Shown piece after piece: positions 37,718 through 51,734 of a DNA stretch of 64,000 bases. The DNA comes from Prinia subflava (taxonomy: Eukaryota; Chordata; Aves; Passeriformes; Cisticolidae): assembly GCF_021018805.1 (NCBI RefSeq), contig NC_086253.1, positions 8,992,735 through 9,056,734 of the forward strand, read 5' to 3'. Position 1 is the stretch's first letter. Each line of letters begins with the position of its first letter. A program made the position numbers and the translations under genes. Below the pieces are notes generated by a model. The model did no database searches. It was not told the origin of the DNA and saw nothing but the letters and a program-made list of their open reading frames with translations.

Positions 37718-37751
37718 GTTGCTATGGAAACGTGACATCAAAATGACGTTT
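37718..37751. promoter_or_regulatory. RFX X-box followed by two CRE-like sites, upstream of the MSANTD1 coding exon
   Basis: GTTGCTATGGAAAC (37718-37731) is a near-palindromic match to the RFX X-box (GTNRCC, two-base spacer, RGYAAC). TGACATCA (37733-37740) follows immediately and TGACGTTT (37744-37751) comes four bases later, both CREB/ATF-like half-sites. The cluster sits about 0.2 kb before the acceptor of the first coding exon. It is therefore either promoter-proximal or in the 5' UTR intron. Function is inferred from motifs only. Confidence 0.45.
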
Positions 37752-37930
37752 CTCTGTTTAAAAGCTTTTAACTAAATTCCTGCCTGTCAGATGTAGGCCC
37801 CATTTTGTGCACTCAAGCTTCAAGCTGTTGCAAAAAGGTTTCATATGTTCTGTTGTCATTCAAATTCTTTATCCACATATGCATGTCTTGCACTACAAAA
37901 AACCTCAACTAAAAACTCAATCTATATTAA

Positions 37931-38221
<291 letters not shown>

Positions 38222-38624
38222 TAAGCTTCAGTTAATTCTTTTTATTTTAAGAGATTTTAGCAGGGACGGCGCAGTGATTTTTGCCTTTCAGAAAGAAGTC
38301 TCCTAGAGGAAATCTGTCGATAAAAGATTAAAGATTGTTCATATCGCTTTTAAAATTCTCTCTTGCCAGTGCTGTTACGTCATTGTTAATTTGTCCCCCC
38401 CATTTCATGTCAAACTCTGGGACAACTTTGTTTCTTTAAAATTAGCTGGCATTGTTATGATGCAGAGGGATTGAAATGTATTTAATGGGGGAAAGAGATT
38501 TATATTTTTTTTTTTTTGCTCTTTGCTGAGGGGACTGATTGTGTTAGCTTGGCAGCCAATTCCTTGCAGTGAAACTCCTGCAGTTTCAAGTGGCCACTGA
38601 GGATCGGAATTGCAAGGCAAAGTT

Positions 38625-38655
<31 letters not shown>

Positions 38656-39001
38656 CTAGAACAGATTAATGTTTGGGGGGACTGATGCTCCTCAATTTTG
38701 GTCTTGTGAGTTGAAGGGTTACACTTCACGGGGCCAAGAATAATTGAATGTCTTATTACTGAATGACACACATTGCTATAATTATAAGCAGCAGCAGTGA
38801 AAGAACTATTATATCTGCAGAGAGAATCAATGTGCACCGTCAATACTGCTCCAAAGGAGCCGGGGGGAGGGCGGAGGTGTCTATGAGGGGATGATAAAGA
38901 ACAGGCAAGCAGGCAGAAAGGGAAGTTGCCTTCAGAAAATGTGAGGCATTTGTGGATTTGTTGTTTGCAGGGAGAAAAATAATTAGAACTTAACAGAAAT
39001 A

Positions 39002-39053
39002 TTTCCATTTTCTTTTTTCTTTTCTTTTTTTCTTTTCTTTTTTCTTTTTTTTT
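39002..39053. repeat. Pyrimidine-rich T/C tract
   Basis: The tract consists of TTTTC and TTTTTTC units without purines over about 50 bp in intron 1. It is low complexity. Confidence 0.85.
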
Positions 39054-41409
39054 TAATTCTTATCTCTGTGAAGCACAAACTGCCTCATACTGGAAATCCC
39101 GAGTGGTGATTTGAGCTAGGTGCTTGTAATGCAAGAAAATCAAATATGTGACTCTTTTATTTAATCTCTCCTCAAAGCTCATATTAATAATAAAAAAGGT
39201 TATTACAGCAGGCAACCATGTTAAAACCGCTCGCTTTTCTGTAAGGCACCCTTACTGTATTTAATGCAGAGACTGCTCATCAAATGGAAAACTAGGAAAA
39301 ATCTTGTAAACCCCTTAACTTTGAATGTCCTTCTACATTTCTATGATCCACAGGCATAATGTTTAACATTATTTGTCATAATATTAAACCTGATGTTTTG
39401 TGGTAAATGCTAACGTCTCCAAAATGTTTTACCAACCCTGCTGTCATCCCTGCGGTTTTCTTCACCCAGACTGTAGATGAAAAAGCTGGAAGTAAGATAA
39501 ATTTTGTCCAGCATCACCCAGCAATTCACACTCGGATGCAGATTTAGGAGTCGGGAGTTGCTGGCTACCAGGCTTTTGCTTAGTCTGCTAAATCTGCAGT
39601 CCTCCCTGCTGGGAATTGCATCTCGCGGCACTGAGATTTTACAGGTGTCTGTAGCAGCAACACTGCACGATAGTTAAGTGCTGTAATTGCCAAGTGGAAT
39701 AGGTTATTTCTGTCAGCCTTTGTTCTAAATTTACAGTGTTGTCATCAATCAGAGAGTCTCATTTTTTTTCCTAATTAATGTTTTTACTTTAAAGTTGCAC
39801 TGGGGGAAGGGAAGAAATAAGATCACTCGCATACGTGCGCTGTGTGTGTGTGAGAAACTGCACTTCTAAGAAATATCCTTCTATTTCTGTGAACTTCTAA
39901 GATTGCTTCTGTTGCATGTTGTCAATCTGCCTTTCTGTTTTGCAGTGCATGGCAGCTCCCTGCTTATTGATTGAGATGCTAATTTAGGAGAGTTAAAAAC
40001 TGCCTTGTGCTGTCACAGAGCTGTTTCTTTTTGTGCTCTGGAATATAAAATGCATCTTCTAATTGTTTGTTCACATGCCTGTGTGCTTTGCTGTCAAGGT
40101 GAGGTGGTATGGAGAACAGGGCAGGGACAAGCAGAAGCTGTTACAGTTTCTAGTTTTCCAGGTACTTTTTGGTGGTATGTGAGAGAAGGTTGTGGTCAAA
40201 CTGTAAATGATGTGAGTGGCCACTGACTGCTGGCTTTGCTGCCAGGCAGCCGAGTTTTAATGTTTGGGTGCCTGCAGGACACTTGAGGAAGCTGCTTTAC
40301 ATCACTGTATTTCTGAGCATCGTTGCTGAACTGTGGCACAAACTGGAAAAGAAGATCCCAAGAGAGGGAAAATGCTCTATTTTGAGATAATACTTTGCAA
40401 TGATTACATTGGGTTAGTGAGTGTGACATGGGAGAACATAGCACCAGCAGCAGGAGTGAGTGGAGTGTTCTCCACCTAGGAGCTTATTTCTTCCCCCGCT
40501 TTAGGAACCTGTACTTCTTTAGGCAACTCTGGACAGTGCTAAAGAGGTGGAGTGGCCTCTCCTCTTCCTTTAACCATCAGAAATAAACTGCATTAAAATA
40601 TTGAATCAGATTACATTATTTACCTATGTGTCACAATTCCATAAAGGAACATAAAACCCCAGTCCTACAAATTACTACACTTACATATGTGGATGAATAT
40701 ATATATATGTGTATTTTTTCCATAAAAGGAAAAAGCAGTACTTGAATGTTGTATTTGTCTTTTTAACCAAGTTCAGTTTTAAAAGTGCTGTCACTGGCAT
40801 GTCTTATCCTGAGACATCTGTTGAAACAGATATTGATGATATGCAACATGCAAAGTTCTGAAATAGAAAGCAGTGGACATGTTTATAACAGTGCTCTCCA
40901 GTTTGAGGATCCTGTGGCTTTCTAAGAGGCAGTTCAGTAAATATTGTTTTCTTTATTCTGCCTAGTGCAAGCCATTCATTGTGAGTAGAAGGTGTCCAAG
41001 TCACACAAACGTGTGTCAGTAGGGAAGGAGTGTTAAGGCCAATAATTATTGCAGTTGCTGCAGCCAGTGCAGCCTGCATGGCTGGGGGCTCAGGAGGGGC
41101 TCCCACCCCAGGCATTCACCCTGGGTCTGGGTGTGTTTGGATCCCTTGTGGGATCTTGTGCTGCCAGGTAGTTACTTCAGGTGCAGCTCAGTGTGCATGA
41201 GCATCTCTCACATGAGCGATTTTAGGGTGATCATATCCCCTTCCTCCACATCTGAGGTGAAAACATTATTCAGGTGTTAAAATGCCAAACAGAAATCTAT
41301 CTCATTATTTCCTCCTTGAATTCCTGTGTTTATTTCTGCCTGCCCTATATTTCAGCAAGGTGACAAGAGAATGAAAATATGTTTAGAGAGCAGTTAGGCT
41401 GAGATGTGG

Positions 41410-41700
41410 AAAGCTTTCTTTATTAAGAGAAGTAGAAAAGTTTGTGGATGCTAAAGGAGTTCTAGAGGTGCATAAAAATGTGCACTATTTTTCAGAATGT
41501 AAAGCAGATTTTTTTTTACCATAACACAAGAAATTATTTATAAGAATTGCAAGACAAGAAATGTAAAACTAGTTAAAGCCATATAAATCTGTATTACGCT
41601 GCATAATAAGCACGTGGAACTCATTGCCACTGAAATTCATTGACACCAAGAGAGCAGCGGGTTGTTTTACTATTATTACTATTTTTACTAAAGATTAGAT
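41410..41700 (+). mobile_element. Decayed L3/CR1-type LINE, 3' part
   Basis: CACGTGGAACTCATTGCCACTGAAATTCATTGACACCAAGAG matches the conserved segment (VNLWNSLP-type) near the 3' end of L3/CR1 elements. Sequence before and after is compatible but weak. It lies in MSANTD1 intron 1 in the same orientation as the gene. The core at 41605-41665 is the firm part. Confidence 0.55.
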
Positions 41701-44537
41701 TTATTAAATTAAAAAACAGATGTTGTTTGTCTTCCAGTTAGGTAGAGTTATGGAAGACAGCGGGTTTCGGGATATTACTGGTTGTTGAAGGAAAAATAAT
41801 CATGCCTTTTTATGGGTGAATGTGCCCTCAAAAGCTGTCTCAAACTTATTTTTGAAGTATTCAGCACTGACCTTTGTCAGAAGAGAGTGAGATGGTGGAC
41901 TGAGCTGGCAGTGGTTCCTGTATTCCTCTGCATTTCTGTAGTCCAGGTGCATTTGGAGGAAACAAATCAGGGAAAAATATACCATGACCTGAAGTAATTC
42001 TTACTGGAGTTTCAGGATATTAAGGGACCATTTCATCCACCGTGGAAATTGACTGGGTGGAAAATTCTGCACAGCACCAAAGGTGGAAGGAAAATTCTTT
42101 CTGCAGGTGTATTTGAGTAAAGTTCTGCTTTTAGGGATTGCTGTGAAATCTGAAATATCTGCTGTGGATAGATCAGCCACCAGGTTTTTAATGTTCCACT
42201 TCAAAGATACCTGTGTGGTGAGCTGCATGAACCTCCCCATTTATCCATCCTGGAAGAAGGAAGGGTTGAGTCAAGCTTGCAGGAATTCAGAGTTAAGCTT
42301 TCAGATGTGCTGGTCATCACAAGTTTTCCTGAGATTAGCATGCCAGCTCTTGAGTTTAGAGTATGTTCTTTGTGTTGTGCAGCCTACTCGGGGCTATCAG
42401 CTCATGTGAACCTGTAATTATTCCTTCTAAAAGAAAGCACTGTCCTGTCACTGCTGATGTGCTGATCTCACTGCCACAGTGCTCTGTGGCTGCTGTTACA
42501 ATATTGCCACTGACACAATACACTCTGGCTTTTCAAAAGCAAGCAGGGTTTGCACAGCTTGTGCAGTGGTCCACAGTTTTGACTGATTCCTTCTGATATT
42601 TAAAAATAAGAACTGTGTGAATGCAAATTCATTATTTTCAAAAACATCACCCTCCCCAAAGCCTCGAAAACAGGATGCAGCTGTTGCTCTTTGATTTGAA
42701 TCGCAGTCAATTAATGTTAATGATTGGTAAATTTGAATCAGTCTCATGATTTGAATGAAAGAGTAGTCTAATTTTTTATTTTCATGTGTACATGATAGCA
42801 ATTAAACATTTTTGCTTGTGTAATCCATTGCTATACTCTATGACATTACGCAACTGGAAAATTTGACCTCTGTTATGGCAAATAATAAAATATGAGTGCA
42901 GCCAAATTACTGCAAAAAGTTGAATTTGAATATTTTACTATCTTTCTTCTTAATTTCAATAATTTATGGCAGATGCACAACTTAGTATTGTACTTTCATC
43001 ATCCTTCTTTTCCTCACCATTGATTGGTTCATAAACAGTTGCTATTTATTATTTATTTTGAAAGCTTTTCCTAGAAACCCCAGGAGAGGCATCTTGTATC
43101 CTTTCCTTAAGGCAAGTAGTAATATCAAACGCTGCAATAATAATAAAAAAGCAATACTGCTTTGAGCAAAGTCTAAAAAAATAAAGCAAGTTATAGACTG
43201 CTTGCTTTTTGCTGACTAAAATGATGATTTAAAAAAACCCCACCTCTTTAGAACATAATATTGTGATAGTTTTATTTTAAAAGGTAGATTAATAGGCACA
43301 GAGAATAAAGTCTGAAAAAAGGTCAGTGGCAAAACAAATGACTCAACAGTTGTCTCAGTCTATTCAGTGGAGCATTTTGGCAGTGGGATCTCAAAGTCCA
43401 TTAATTTATTCACTTCTCTGGAATAAGACAAGCAATCACCTTTCAAATTAACTGGGTTGGCATGCTTTGGGTATTTGTCTGCTGGAAATCTGACTTTGAT
43501 CCCTGAGTTTTTGGAGAGAGTTCTCAGTTGCCTCTGCTCTCAGCTGGATTTTAATAGACCCTCATGAAACAGCAACAGGTCTAGATAAACTCAGTGTGAA
43601 TTTATTTTGCAAGCTCTGCTGACTTTGTCGCTTACCTCTGTTTCTTACCTCATTTTTCCTGCCTGACTTGCTCACTCAGGCGGTGATGTGCCCAATTTCA
43701 AAGTGTTAATGTTTGGCTCATCTTGATCTCTCTTTTTTTGACTATTGCTTTTCAGCCTTCCTATTGCCCTGTTTCTTTTAACATCCTTATGTTTCACTAA
43801 AACAAACAAACCCCCAACTCTATCTCTTGGAAGCACCTAAGATTGCTGTGATGAGTTACACTGATGACTGAGGGCAGAAAATGAATCTCTGCTTTAGACT
43901 CCAGTTTTTCCAGGGTTACATTTACCTCAAAGCACTCTTAGGTTTTCTGGACTTCTGGCAGTTGTAGAAAAATATTTAAATGTCAGTAAATCCTGGAACT
44001 TGATATTAGTATTACAAAGGTAGCTATTTGGTTTGTTCTAACCAGAAAGCTAAACCATCAACACTATTGCAGTGAATAGTTCTCCCTATTTACCTCCACC
44101 TGCAGCATTTCTACTTCTCTTCCAAAGGACTGACACTCCCTTTCCCCTTATCTTCTCATCTCTTCCCCTGTTTCATCCTTTTTTCTGTGTGTTTGAGCCA
44201 GACTCCATACAGGTAGATGATTGCTGCTGGTGCTGCTTTTAAGCTAACACAGTTCTCTTGTCTACCTCCTGGTAGTGATCCTTTTATTTAGCCCAGAGCT
44301 ATGGTAAGCAGTCAGAAGTAGAATTAGTATCCATTCAACACATTCAGAGCCAGAGAATTACCTGTGTTTATGTAAGTGCAACTCTGCAGCTCTGTGAGTA
44401 GACAATAAACAACAGCTCTTCCTTCAAAACTGTCATAGTTCTGTAAAATAGGGGGTCTGGGTACACAGCTGAGCTCAAACAGCAACCCAAAGGTACCAAC
44501 CTACTCAGGCAAAATATCTACTCCTGGAAACTTTCAT

Positions 44538-45066
44538 TGAATCATGGAATGATTCAGGTTGGAAGGGACCTTTAAAGACCATCTCTTCCCAATCCCTTCC
44601 CGTGGGCGGGGACACTTTCACTAGACCAGGTTGCTCAAAGCCCCATCCAAGCTGGCCTTGAACACTGCCAGGATGAGGCATCCACAGCTTCCTGGGGCAG
44701 CCTGTTTCAGTGGCTCACCACTCTTATTTAACATTTCCTGCTTCTATCTAGTCTGAATCTTCCCATCTCTTCTCCAGGCTGAACAATCCCGACTCTCTCA
44801 GCCTGTCTGTGGCAGAGCTGCTCCAGCCCTCTGAGTATCTGTGTAGCCCTCCAGGTGGGGTCTCAGGAGAGCAGAGGGGCAGAATCCCCTCCCTCAGCCA
44901 GCTGGCCATGCTGCTTTGCTGCAGCCCAGGATAATGGTTGGTTTGTGGGCTACAAACACATTGCTAATTCATGTCCAGCCTCTCACTGACCAGCACCCCC
45001 AGCTCCTTTCCTGTAGGACTGCCCCCAATCTCTTCACCCTGAGACTGCAGTTATACCTGGGTTGTC
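44538..45066 (-). mobile_element. CR1 LINE 3' fragment
   Basis: GAATCATGGAATGATTCAGG, then GGTTGGAAGGGACCTTTAAAGACC, is the inverted 3' tail. It continues with CAAGCTGGCCTTGAACACTGCCAGG, TCTTCTCCAGGCTGAACAA and GACCAGCACCCCCAGCTCCTTT, all standard CR1 3' UTR and late RT sequence read backwards. It is noncoding now. Confidence 0.92.
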
Positions 45067-45069
45067 CCA

Positions 45070-45980
45070 AAAATCACCCCAGGGGTGGGTGATTTGATGA
45101 AAGCAGATGCAAATAATGAGTCTGAGGATACCTGGTGTCTTTATTTCAGTCTTCTCTGCCCAAATGTCTCAGTTGGGTGTGCCTGCAGCAGAGTTATCAG
45201 AAATACCAGCAGTAGAAAAGGACTGAGTCAGGAATCATCCCTGAAAGTTTGTGAAGGCTGAAGGAGGTCTCTAGGGACCAGAAGAAGTCTGTTGAATCTT
45301 CATAAAGGCAGGAACAGGAATTAAGAGTTCTTCCCTTCAACTCCTTAGAAGATCATTGAGCAAGAAGTTTCGGAAGCAATTTCCAGGCATGTAAAGGAGA
45401 AGGTGGTGACTGGGAATAGCCAGAATAGATTTACCAGCACTGAATCACATCTGACTGACCTGCTTGTTTTCTTTTTAAAAAACTACATCTGTGGATGAGT
45501 GTAGAACAAAGTATTGCCTAGCTTGACAGTACAAACCCTTTTGACACAGTGTCCAAGAACATCCTTGTAGCCAAGCTGGGATGTTATACTGCAGATGGAA
45601 GGACTACCAGCTGCCTAGAAAGCTGTCTGGATCTCTGGGCACAGAGTAGCTGCTCATGGTTTGTATTCTGCCTGGAGGCTCCCTCCCAGTGGAGGACTGC
45701 AGGTGTTTTGTACTGGGTCATGCCCTGTTTAGTATCAACCATCCAAAGGTGAAGGTGGAGTGCACGTTCCCTGTTTTGCAGGTGATGCCAAGCTGGGGGC
45801 TGCACTCTGCACCTGCCAGGGCAGCACTGGACTCAGAGGGACCTGGACAGGCTCAGAAAATGGGCTGACAGGGCCCCCATCACATTCAACAGGGACAAAG
45901 GCAAAGTCCTCCTCCTGGGATGGCCAAACGCTGGAACAGGCAGGGGTGGGCAGCAGCTCTGCTGATGGGGCTTGGGGCTG
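45070..45980 (+). mobile_element. CR1 LINE fragment, RT region, opposite orientation to its neighbour
   Basis: Translated pieces on the + strand follow the CR1 RT order. NRFTSTESHLTDL comes first (about 45425-45460), then TVSKNILVAKLG, then GVLYWVMPCLVSTI in the place of SGVPQGSVLGPVLFNI. A sequence in the FADDTKL position and LDRLRKWADRAPITFNRDKGKVLLLG-type sequence follow. Stops and frameshifts break it. The 5' limit against the minus-strand copy is uncertain by about 50 bp. Confidence 0.8.
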
Positions 45981-47910
45981 GTGGCTGACATGAATAAAGC
46001 CTGTTCCCAGAGCAGCAGCAGAGTATCAGCTCTAAGCTTGTCCTGCCCTTTCTGACACAATGCTTTGCAGCCCTAAAGGCTCAAACCATGTCCCATGAAG
46101 TGTTAATGCAGCTGCTGGGCTTGGCAGTGGCCTGGCTGAGATGTGGTCACCCCGGCTTTTGCCCCCTCACCCATGGGGATGACTGACCACGGTGAATGCT
46201 CTGCATAATTGAAATTCAGCTTTAAACCCCACAGCCTGAACACATTGAGGGTTTCAACACAGGCAAACAAATGTGGCATGTAGGCTTGGCTACTACCTTA
46301 TAGTGGCATAATTGATATGTTTTACATGCAAATAAGCCTCCACAATTGAACTAAAAATAATCAATATTAATTTATGGTTGTTGTCAGGCCTGTGTTTAGC
46401 TATTTTCTGTCTGTGCTGGATGGATATGGATGTATTTGTAGGCTGTGCTCAATATTCTCTGACTATGAAATTGCAGCAGTAGGTTGTGAAATATGTATGA
46501 AATTAAAATTTTGAATGCATAGAGGGCATAAAAGTATGGATGGCTGTGAGGCTTTGCTGTGCAGGACTATGATGTGCATTTCTAAACAGCTGGAAAAGCT
46601 CATCAGACCTTGCAAGGACAAGGAAAAAAGAATCCTTAAATGGTTTTAAAAGCTAAGCAAATCTTACTGCCTTCTTTTCTCACTAGTGGATTTCCCCTTA
46701 CTCTAGGCTGACAGCGGTTTAAAAGGAAGAACCTCAAGTTCTCACTTTTAAGTTTGGCACCATTTTTTAAATGTTTACATGTTATTTAAGTCCTTGTAGG
46801 ACTGGTGTGGGCAGGATGGATTCTGAGAAGGAAAAACCTGGAAGGCTTCAAGAAAAAAAAAGGGTGGGCCAGGTGTCCAGGAGTAGTTTTTATCCTTTTT
46901 CATTTTTTTTTCCTGCAAATGCAAACCTCTAGCTGTGAGAATCAGATTTGGTTCAGCTTTTTGTTAATTTGAATGAAATCTGGTTTATGAAAATGGGCAT
47001 TTCTCATTGCTCTTGCCTTTCCTGTTGTGTTCTTTTCCTGCATTTTGATTTAGAGTAACAAGATCCAAACTGGGAGAGGCAAATGAAAAGAAGGTTTGGG
47101 ACTCTAGTCGAGCTCTGGAATTTCTTTGAGATGTACACTGCAACTATATACCTCAGTTTTATATTTCTCAGTAAAAGAAAAGTAACACTGGGTAACTACT
47201 GGGATAGGGAGCTTGTCTGAGGACTGAATAATAAATCTCATGATAAGATACACATGAAAGCCAGGGTCATGGTTGATAGTCCACTGTAATGTAATGTTTT
47301 TGTGCATGCTGTTTCTAATGCATTATTAACTGTTCTAGTTGTCTTTTCCTTTTTTCTTTTATTAAATTAATGAAAATTTGTACTTTTGCCTACCCTGATC
47401 CTTATTCTGTAACAAATGAACAGACATCTGTATCTCACGGTTGTTACAAGGATATTTACCAAGCCATTTCAGGGCTTTTAGGCAATATTAGAAAAAGGAT
47501 ATGCATTATATTTATAGCCACTTGTATTCATTATAGAAAATAAATATTCATTCTTCAAAGCATGGCAGCACAGGGCTTCCTCAGTTTAGTAAAGGCTGTG
47601 GTGTGTTGCCTATTCCAGTTGTCAGGGACTGCTGTCAGATTGGTTAGTTGGGTATTCTTTAAGGGGAAGAAAATTATTCAACCACCAACACAGTCCTGTT
47701 TCCATTAGAAGTTGTAATGCTCTTTATTTGTATTGAATTTCATTGGGGGTTTACATGCAACTTTTTATAACAGATCAAACCTAGGAAAAGAACCTGAAAG
47801 GCTTCACTGGAGGTTAAAGAAGAAAAGTGTCTAATTTTGTTCTCATTAGAAGCAGAGAGTTTGACTCCTAAATGTGACCAGAATAAATCTTTTGAGATAT
47901 ATCTGTATGA

Positions 47911-48249
<339 letters not shown>

Positions 48250-51200
48250 TAGCATCTATTTCCCCCTCTTTTTAGTATTTTGCAGAATGAACCAAATTTG
48301 CTGTCTAAAGAGAACACCCTCACACACATTTCTCTCTAACAGCTCTTGTATTTTTTTTTTCTGTAAATCACAAATGAGATCTGTTCCCCAATCTCAGCCA
48401 CTTTGCTGAATTAGGGCATTTTCTTTATTCCTCTATGAAAGACTGGAAGGGAGTAGGAGAACTGGGCAAAAAGTTGTATATTATTGCCAAAACTCAGCAT
48501 GCATGTCACGGCTCACATCAGGGAGAGTGTTCATAAAAGGAGTACAGGCATGTTCAAGAGAGTCCTGCAGTGCAATCAGAGATATAACATACTGCTTAGA
48601 TGATTTTTGGCTTGCTCTAGTTTTGCTTTTGATATGGGTATGAAATTTCTCTGGCTTCAGTTATTATTAAAATGGTGAAAAGATGCAAAATAATTATTTC
48701 TGTGGACACTGAAAAGCTGCTCATGCAGTTTGAAAGTACATTACAACATTTTAAATACAATTGAGAATGTAATTTTTTTCAAAGTAAATGCTAGTTTGAG
48801 ATGCAAACATGTGATTACTTTTTTTTTTTTTTTTTTGGATGTGATTGGAGTTCCCTGGAAGGCAGCATTTTAACAAAAGGCAGGGTTGTACTCTTGATAC
48901 AAATTTTAGACTTTACTGGTCTCATTTTTCATCCAGAGTGGTGTGAAATAAGAGTTGATTACAGTTTTCTGGCAGGAAAAAAGTTGATCCTAGAGATCCT
49001 TATCATGAGTCTGTGAGGCTTTAACTGTAACAGTAAAATTACCTGTCAGTCATGCAACTGTAAAGATGTTGAGCTGGAAGAAGAACCAACCGAGCAAGTT
49101 TGAATTATTGTTTCCAGACCCACTCTTGGATGAATAAAACTAAGGTAAATTCATTCAATCATTCAAGCAAATAGTCCTTGAATAGCTGATTATTTTTAAA
49201 AACTTTTTCTTTTTTTTGGCAACAAATATTTATTAGGCTGCATAACTGTTGAACTATAGCAACCTTTTTGTTTCACAAGCAAACATTTCTTTTCATCCTA
49301 GCTCATTGTAAGTAGTTGATATTCCTGATACACAAACTCGTTTGACTTTTGGATTTGCAAACTCCACAGCCACATTTCAGATGCAATAACTTTATTCCCA
49401 ACTGGATTTACAATACATTATTTAATATTTAATTAGAAGGTCACATTTCCACAATGTTGTGGAATTCATTCACTTGACTACTTGATAACATCAGGCTTTT
49501 TAAAAATGCTGGATGTTAAGTTTTTTCAGCTTAGGGACAACTCCAGGACACACAGATTTTGTCCCATAAGAGAGGACAGAGGTCACCACACCAGGTTTCA
49601 TTACAGAGCATAGACAGCCCTCACAGAGATGAAGTTAATCAACCCCAAACCCACTTCTGCTGAGCCCACAGTTTGCAGGTGGACCTTCCCTCTCATGTAG
49701 ATGCTTTCATTTACAGCTAAAGTGGACTTAAATTAGCCACTAAATTATAAGCTCTGGAAAACTTAGGCTATGATACATTTTAGCTAGCTTCAAGTTCACC
49801 AGTTTATTTATTTTTTTAACTTCATCCAAGGAAACAACCTAATCTGTTCTAGTAAGAAGTATTTTACTTTACCTGGCTAAATTTAGAAACTGCAGCTCAT
49901 TGGAATCAAGCCCCCAGTGGCACAGCTTTCAGCTGGCTGCAAGTCTGGGGCAGGTGATGCCACCCAGCCCTTGCACTGCTGCTGCTGCCTGCAGGGAGTG
50001 GCTGCACTGGATGGCTCAGGAGGGTCTGGGAGCTGCAGGGAAGGGCAGAGCAGCCCTCAGCACCTCCACAACTCAGGAATTCAGCCATGCTCTGGCAACT
50101 CCACTGTGAAAGAATTTTGTGCAATAGAATATGGTGCATATAATTTAACAGTAAGACAGTCACGAGTTAAAATACAGTTCCCTTGTTTTTAAAAAAAATA
50201 AGTTGAGCAGTAGATACCACATGAGAGATCAGTGTAATATTACAGGTGAGCATCATGATCGGATTCAAAATTAGAAACCACTTGTGATAATGGGGCAAGT
50301 GTCTGGAAGGAGAAAAAGTGTTATTCCAATAGTCACAGGGGGTTTGAAAAGCTAGTCCAGCTTTGACCTGTTTAATTTAGGCTGATGAATGAGAGCAGAG
50401 AAGGGAACCCTTTCTTGGCCAGAAGAAAATACAGTGCTTGCTAATGATACCACATGGGTTAAAATCACTTAGAGCTGCCATGCCTAGAAAAGGAAGTTAA
50501 TTCTTTTAGAATTACTAATGGAAAATTATGAACTGAGGAAGCAATTTTCAGCTTAAGCAATTAGTGTGTCATCCCATTTGAAAAACACTTTGAATTAGCC
50601 AACAAGAGAGAAAAGAATTAGCATTAAAAATTTGGGTCCATCTTGGCTATTTTATCAATGCCCTTGCCTCTGAACAGTAGATAATTCAAAAAACAGATTC
50701 AAAAAAGGATGCAAAGACAATTCTGGGAACTGAAATCAAAAGAATGTTTTAGGTCCTCAATATCCCTATTTTTTCTACTTTATGGCTATACAAAACAATT
50801 ACTTTGAAACACATTTTGAAAAATATACACTCATGTCTATATGTAAAATACAGAGGTGTTTTGCAGCTATTTGTATATTTTACAACTTACATTACAGGAT
50901 TTTTTTTCTTCCGTAATAAAAATCCTAATGTTATGGCAACAATTGATAGGGGAAAAAACCTTTCAAACAGTAGTTCTTTCTAAATAACTTTTAAACTTCT
51001 GAAAACTTTCCTGTTGTTCCTCTAAACTCTGCAACGCAGCTTTAGAGTGTCAACTTTGTGTTTTCCACAGTATCTTTGAACGTAGCAGGAGGCTACTTGG
51101 CTATATAAAATATAGCTTAAAAAAATTGAATTGAATGTTTAACTTTCATGATAGTGAAAAATGTCAAGTTTTATACTTCAATCAGTACATACATATTGTC

Positions 51201-51734
51201 AAGCTAAAAATAGTTGAAACTGGTTTGCTTTGCATTCTGTTTGAAAAACTTTGAATTTAAGACTTTCTTACAAAACCCAAATTTTGCTGGTTAGTGACAA
51301 TACAATTAATATGAGATAAAATTAATTTTGTTTCAAGTGTGTAAATGAGGAAAACATTTGGAATCCCTTTAAAGAGGCGCCTGATATTTGCTTAGTATTG
51401 TTCTAACACTGCTCTAATGCTGTTATATAGAACAAAACATCTGAAAATAATAAATTATTCTATTATGGTCATAAAATATAATACAATGTGGTGAAGTCTT
51501 GTACTGCAGCTTAAACTTTCAAAATCCAAATTCTTGACACCACTATAAATGACTTTTTATCTAATTGAAAACAGTATTTTTTCACCCTGCAGAATAATTT
51601 ATGGTCTTTGTTTTCATAGTAAAATAATGACAGAACATAATTATACAGGCTGTGAATGTAGTTCAGACTTCGTGTGTTCTGCCATTTCTATTGTATTGAA
51701 AAGATGGGGTGAAAGAGTTACTTTCATGGATTAA

